Origin: Planktotalea sp.
GTDB taxonomy: Bacteria; Pseudomonadota; Alphaproteobacteria; Rhodobacterales; Rhodobacteraceae
NCBI GenBank assembly: GCA_024645145.1
Contig: JAHEGL010000071.1
Coordinates: 1-8,200, forward strand
DNA length: 8,200 nucleotides
Reading direction: 5' to 3'
The position numbers and the translations under genes were made by a program. The notes beneath the pieces were generated by a model, which worked only from the letters and a program-made list of their open reading frames with translations, made no database searches and was not told where the DNA came from. Positions 5,146 to 8,200 of the stretch are shown here, in pieces. Positions within the stretch are counted from its first letter, which is position 1. Each line of letters starts with the position of its first letter.

Positions 5146-6762
5146 ATGCTAGGTCAAATGATGCAAGACCGCCTGTTGATTTCGTCACTGGTGGATCACG
5201 CCGGAAAATATCACGGCACAACAGAGATTACGTCAGTCGAAACAGACGGCACAATTGCACGCTCCAATTGGGCCGAGGTCCAGCAAAATTCCAAAAAACT
5301 TGCCAGTGCACTGACAAAGATGGGGTTAAAACCTTCTGCGCGCTGCGCCACGATAGCTTGGAACAACCGTCGCCATTTAGAAATCTATTTTGGCGTCTCA
5401 GGTGGTGAATTCGTTTGCCACACAATCAATCCACGTTTGTTCCCAGAACAGCTTGTCTACATCGTTAACCATGCCGAAGATGAAGTTTTGTTCATTGACT
5501 CCACCTTCCTCCCACTTGCCGCTGCACTACGCGATAAGATGCCAACGCTAAAGGCAATCGTCCTTATGGGTGCACGCGATGAAGCGGCGCTAGAACAAAT
5601 TCCAGAGCTTGTCTTTTACGACGAATTTATTGAAACGGGCGATGCAGAATACACGTGGCCCGACTTTGATGAACATACGGCATCTAGCTTGTGCTACACC
5701 TCTGGCACGACAGGCAACCCAAAGGGTGTTCTCTACTCGCACCGCTCTACCATGCTCCATAGCTTTGCCGCTGCTTTGCCCGATTGTATCGGTTTCAGCG
5801 CGCAAGATATCGTGCTTCCGGTTGTTCCAATGTTTCATGTTAATGCTTGGGGCTCTCCATATGCAGCCGCGATGGTTGGCGCACAATTGGTCATGCCGGG
5901 TCCTGGGCTTGATGGATCAAGCTTGCTTGAGCTGATCGACACCGAAAAGGTCAACATCGCACTTGGTGTCCCGACTATTTGGCAAGGGCTGCTGATGGCT
6001 GCTAAGGAAACGGGCAGCACGCTTGAAACTCTTAAGCGCACGGTCGTTGGTGGCTCTGCGTGCCCCCCAATTATGATTGATACATTTCGCGAAGAGTATG
6101 GCGTTGACCTTGTTCACGCATGGGGCATGACCGAGATGAGCCCACTTGGCACGTCAAACAAGCCACTTGCCAAGCATGCAAAGCTGCCTATCGCTGATCA
6201 GCACAAGCTACGCGAGAACCAAGGGCGTCCGCCCTACGGGATGGATCTGAAAATTGTCGACGACGATGGTAACGCTTTGCCCCACGATGATACCGCACAG
6301 GGTGATCTGCTCGTGCGCGGGCCTTGGGTGATCTCGGGTTACTTTAAACCTGATAAAGTCGAAGAACTGCGTGATGGCTGGTTTGATACGGGCGATGTCG
6401 CGCGCATTGATGCTGACGGCTACATGACGATCTGTGATCGCTCAAAGGATATTATTAAATCAGGTGGTGAATGGATCAGCTCTGTCGAGCTGGAAAACAT
6501 CGCCGTTGCACATCCTGATCTACTCGAAGCCGCAATCATCGGGGCAGCGCACCCGAAATGGGATGAACGCCCCGTTCTTGTCGCAGTGAAAGCTGAAGGG
6601 TGTGATCCTAATCCTGATGATCTTATTGCCTTTTTCGATGGAAAGATCGCGAGCTGGCAGAAACCGGACAAAGTGGTGTTCACTGATGCCCTGCCGCGCA
6701 ATGCGACGGGTAAAGTTCTCAAGCGTAACTTGCGTGAAGAGTTCGGCCAGATCCTGATGTGA
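5146..6762 (+). CDS. dmdB: Acyl-CoA ligase, DmdB-like (3-methylmercaptopropionyl-CoA ligase candidate)
   Basis: A 538-residue ATP-dependent acid:CoA ligase of the ANL superfamily, making an acyl-AMP and then the CoA thioester in the cytosol. Motifs: P-loop YTSGTTGNPKG (184-194); PMFHVNAWG (228-236) with H231 and W235; VGGSACP (301-307); HAWGMTEMSPLG (324-335); FDTGDVA (413-419); hinge DRSKDIIKSGGEWISS (431-446); and catalytic Lys523 in RNATGKVLK. Positions H231, W235, G302, K438, E442 and K523 agree with those I recall for characterised roseobacter DmdB of about 539 residues, as does the MLGQMM start. DmdB activates methylmercaptopropionate in DMSP demethylation but also accepts short and medium fatty acids, so a medium-chain acyl-CoA synthetase is the alternative. 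No dmdA, dmdC or dmdD lies in the window. It is 53 bases after the IMPACT gene, and its stop overlaps the next GTG (GTGA). Confidence 0.88.
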   Translation: MLGQMMQDRLLISSLVDHAGKYHGTTEITSVETDGTIARSNWAEVQQNSKKLASALTKMGLKPSARCATIAWNNRRHLEIYFGVSGGEFVCHTINPRLFPEQLVYIVNHAEDEVLFIDSTFLPLAAALRDKMPTLKAIVLMGARDEAALEQIPELVFYDEFIETGDAEYTWPDFDEHTASSLCYTSGTTGNPKGVLYSHRSTMLHSFAAALPDCIGFSAQDIVLPVVPMFHVNAWGSPYAAAMVGAQLVMPGPGLDGSSLLELIDTEKVNIALGVPTIWQGLLMAAKETGSTLETLKRTVVGGSACPPIMIDTFREEYGVDLVHAWGMTEMSPLGTSNKPLAKHAKLPIADQHKLRENQGRPPYGMDLKIVDDDGNALPHDDTAQGDLLVRGPWVISGYFKPDKVEELRDGWFDTGDVARIDADGYMTICDRSKDIIKSGGEWISSVELENIAVAHPDLLEAAIIGAAHPKWDERPVLVAVKAEGCDPNPDDLIAFFDGKIASWQKPDKVVFTDALPRNATGKVLKRNLREEFGQILM

Positions 6763-7238
6763 ACACACCGTTCAATAGTGTCCTGAATTGGCGTCATTGG
6801 TCTGACAAGATTACCTTGTCAGGCCAACCGAGCGATGCACACCTCAGATCGTTTGCTGAGCAGGGTATCACGCATATCATCAATCTAGGACCCCATTCGA
6901 ACGATGACGCCTTACCCGATGAGGCCAAAAGCGTCGCGGATGCGGGGATGCACTACATCTATATTCGCGTTGAATTCGACTCGCCGACACTCGAAAATTT
7001 TCAGGTGTTTGGCACCGCGCTAAGTGCGCTTTCTGATAGCAAAGTCCACGTGCATTGTATCTACAATGCGCGCGTCAGTGCCTTCATGTACAAACGCGCA
7101 AAGATGACGAACACACCTTTCGACACCGCTTTTCAAATTATGGATGGTATCTGGCGCCCGGGCAAAGTTTGGGCAGAACTCATTGGTGTCCCAGCGACTG
7201 CAAATGGAAAAAACCAATACGCAGGCTACCACTACTAA
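6759..7238 (+). CDS. Protein tyrosine / dual-specificity phosphatase-like protein
   Basis: A 159-residue cytosolic protein of the small cysteine-phosphatase type. The N-terminal TLSGQPS (19-25) is common in bacterial DSP/DUF442-like members. The loop VHVHCIYNARVSAFMYKRA (96-114) supplies the nucleophile C100 and R105. The spacing is C-x4-R, as in the DUF442-type CRSGTR loop, instead of the classical C-x5-R. D74 in VEFDSPT is the likely general acid. Whether it acts on phosphotyrosine, another phosphate ester or nothing is open. The start is GTG, overlapping the ligase stop by four bases (GTGA), with a weak ribosome binding site and so probable translational coupling. Its stop overlaps that of the convergent 68-residue gene by three bases. 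It is the last gene of the plus-strand unit. Confidence 0.78.
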   Translation: MNTPFNSVLNWRHWSDKITLSGQPSDAHLRSFAEQGITHIINLGPHSNDDALPDEAKSVADAGMHYIYIRVEFDSPTLENFQVFGTALSALSDSKVHVHCIYNARVSAFMYKRAKMTNTPFDTAFQIMDGIWRPGKVWAELIGVPATANGKNQYAGYHY

Positions 7239-7441
7239 CCGAGATAAGTGTTAATATCGGTGCTCTGCCACGCATCGCTCGCGTGGGCAATCGCCTCTTC
7301 CTCGCTCGCGAATGTGGGATCAAACGCAAAGGCGGTTTTGGCACTGTTTACCACTTCCACACGCCATGCGCTGCCTTGCTTTTCGGTCATGATCTCAAAC
7401 GAGTGACCTTCAACGACGATCTGTTTACCTGCTGCGCTCAT
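7235..7441 (-). CDS. Small hypothetical protein
   Basis: A 68-residue protein I do not recognise. It has no hydrophobic helix, signal peptide or cysteine. The N-terminal half looks like short beta strands (KQIVVEGHSFEIMTE, then WRVEVV, 26-31). It is followed by an acidic helix (ASEEEAIAHASDAWQS, 44-59). This arrangement is common in small soluble proteins of unknown function. I chose ATG 7441 because AGGAG lies eight bases upstream; in-frame ATGs at 7462 and 7483 lack such a site. The frame is closed and compact. The stop overlaps the phosphatase stop on the other strand, and no terminator is visible between them. The gene lies 45 bases after the end of the surface-protein-like gene in the same direction. 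Confidence 0.65.
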   Translation of the reverse strand: MSAAGKQIVVEGHSFEIMTEKQGSAWRVEVVNSAKTAFAFDPTFASEEEAIAHASDAWQSTDINTYLG

Positions 7442-7449
7442 CTCAACTG

Positions 7450-7454
7450 CTCCT
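7450..7454 (-). promoter_or_regulatory. Ribosome binding site deciding the start of the 68-residue gene
   Basis: AGGAG on the minus strand is eight bases before the ATG at 7441. It argues against the longer 75- and 82-residue versions that begin at 7462 and 7483. Confidence 0.55.
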
Positions 7455-7486
7455 ATTGGCATATTCGCCCGTAGTAGCCGCAAACC

Positions 7487-8041
7487 TCACCGCGTCGCAA
7501 GGAATCCTCCGACTTCTTCGAAGCTGCCACCCGAGGGCGTGCGGTGCGTGACATTCACCATGCCCACCACTTCACCAGTGCTGGTGCCACCAATCAAACC
7601 CGTAAAACCCCCCGCAGCAGGATTCCAAAGCTCTTGTCCGTTTACGATCTGCCCAACGCCCGTCTCGCCGCCAAAAGTGCCGTCCGTTTTCAAAGCTGTC
7701 TGTTCCAGCACCAACATACTGAGCGGATTAACCATATCAACAAGGTTGTCGAGGCGCTGTCTGAAAATACGCTGAGTGATCCGACCACCCAACGTCGCCG
7801 CTTTGAAATCAACATCAATCTGCGCACGCCCGTTGATCCGTCTCGCCGATGTGAAACCAGCATAATCACCATTAAATTGCGCGCTTCCGATCAATGGGAG
7901 CTCCGTTGCGCCAATCCGCCCGAAACTGGCAAGGTTGCGAACACTGCCGGCCAACCCACCTGAGTAGATAATGATCTTGCTCCCATCACCTTGGGCAAAA
8001 TACGCGTTGTGCACACCAGCCGCATCGCGCATGGCCAACAT
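7487..8041 (-). CDS. C-terminal part of a transferrin-binding-protein-like surface or lipoprotein (5' end apparently frameshifted)
   Basis: 184 residues from the first in-frame ATG. The sequence is rich in Gly, Thr and alternating hydrophobic residues: GSAQFNGDYAGF, AQIDVDFKAATLGGRITQR, then LKTDGTFGGETG, and a closing ELWNPAAGGFTGLIGGTSTG with EVVGMVNVTH. This resembles the eight-stranded C-terminal barrel of TbpB-like solute-binding lipoproteins common in roseobacters: a strand, then DGTFxG, then GxFxGxxGGxxxxEVxG. ATG 8041 has no ribosome binding site. The frame stays open upstream to 8122, and GTFPTADFGAM just before it reads like protein, so the start is not genuine. The matching upstream part is in another frame (see next entry). 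Ligand and function are unknown; iron or haem binding should not be assumed. It may be a pseudogene or carry a sequencing error. Confidence 0.7.
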   Translation of the reverse strand: MLAMRDAAGVHNAYFAQGDGSKIIIYSGGLAGSVRNLASFGRIGATELPLIGSAQFNGDYAGFTSARRINGRAQIDVDFKAATLGGRITQRIFRQRLDNLVDMVNPLSMLVLEQTALKTDGTFGGETGVGQIVNGQELWNPAAGGFTGLIGGTSTGEVVGMVNVTHRTPSGGSFEEVGGFLATR

Positions 8042-8064
8042 TGCGCCAAAGTCAGCAGTTGGGA

Positions 8065-8199
8065 ACGTGCCAGCTGCGTATCCAGGCCCAGTGCGGTAAG
8101 CGTGAAAATTTGGGACCCTTCGTCAAATTCCGCAGTGATGATACTACCACTCAGCGCATCGTTGATCGTAGTAGGAGCAGGGATTGTGACAGAGGTTGG
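8065..8199 (-). pseudogene. Upstream part of the same surface-protein gene, in a shifted frame and cut by the window edge
   Basis: In the minus-strand frame beginning at 8199 there are 45 open residues, including TINDALSGSIITAEFDEGSQ followed by IFTLTALGLDTQLAR. This is the kind of text expected before the barrel part. The frame used by the 184-residue part is closed here, with stops at 8144-8146 and 8123-8125. If one base were restored near 8064, the two would join as LGLDTQLAR-x-PTADFGAMLAMRDA. I infer a single-base deletion (or two-base insertion) between about 8062 and 8110. The start codon and any signal peptide lie beyond the right edge. Confidence 0.5.
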
Positions 8200-8200
8200 C

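Noticed and set aside
7544..7963. 139-residue plus-strand open frame opposite the surface-protein gene
   Set aside because: Low-complexity, basic composition with no recognisable domain and no ribosome binding site; the opposite strand shows clear family-like sequence.
1..8200. CRISPR array, insertion sequence, prophage, tRNA or defence system
   Set aside because: No spaced direct repeats, terminal inverted repeats with transposase, cloverleaf or defence-type domains were seen on either strand.

Overview
The window looks like chromosomal DNA of a marine alphaproteobacterium, most likely the roseobacter branch of Rhodobacterales. This rests on family recognition, not on a search: a 134-residue methylmalonyl-CoA epimerase followed directly by a DUF1467 protein, an EI24-family membrane protein next to a YdjA-like nitroreductase, and an acyl-CoA ligase that reads like DmdB of DMSP-degrading roseobacters. 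Coding density is very high, with stop/start overlaps at several junctions. I see no tRNA, rRNA, insertion sequence, CRISPR array or phage gene, and no gene-free stretch longer than about 160 bases.

Layout. (1) Bases 1-345, minus: the N-terminal 115 residues of a response-regulator receiver protein cut by the window edge. (2) 507-1207, plus: methylmalonyl-CoA epimerase (mce) and a DUF1467 membrane protein, overlapping by one base. (3) 3853-1161, minus: a four-gene unit read in the order small acidic hypothetical protein, class II histone-deacetylase-like amidohydrolase, nitroreductase, EI24 membrane protein. Its last gene overlaps the end of the DUF1467 gene tail to tail by 47 bases. (4) 3978-7238, plus: an M48-type lipoprotein metallopeptidase, a single-domain IMPACT/YigZ-type protein, a DmdB-like acyl-CoA ligase, and a small cysteine phosphatase-like protein. 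Three of the four reading frames are joined by one- or four-base overlaps, and two of the genes start with GTG. (5) 7441-7235, minus: a 68-residue hypothetical protein whose stop overlaps the phosphatase stop. (6) 8200-7487, minus: the C-terminal part of a glycine-rich, beta-rich protein resembling transferrin-binding-protein-like lipoproteins, apparently broken by a one-base frameshift near base 8064.

How the genes may work together. mce feeds the propionyl-CoA to succinyl-CoA route. A DmdB-type ligase would activate methylmercaptopropionate, or a similar short or medium carboxylic acid, to its CoA thioester. Both fit a marine heterotroph living on DMSP, propionate and fatty acids, but they lie in different transcription units and no dmdA, dmdC or dmdD is present here. 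The deacetylase unit has no clear metabolic theme. No coherent new defence or mobile system is visible. The points most worth a second look are the frameshifted gene at the right edge, the eukaryote-like IMPACT protein, and its coupling to a peptidase, a ligase and a phosphatase.
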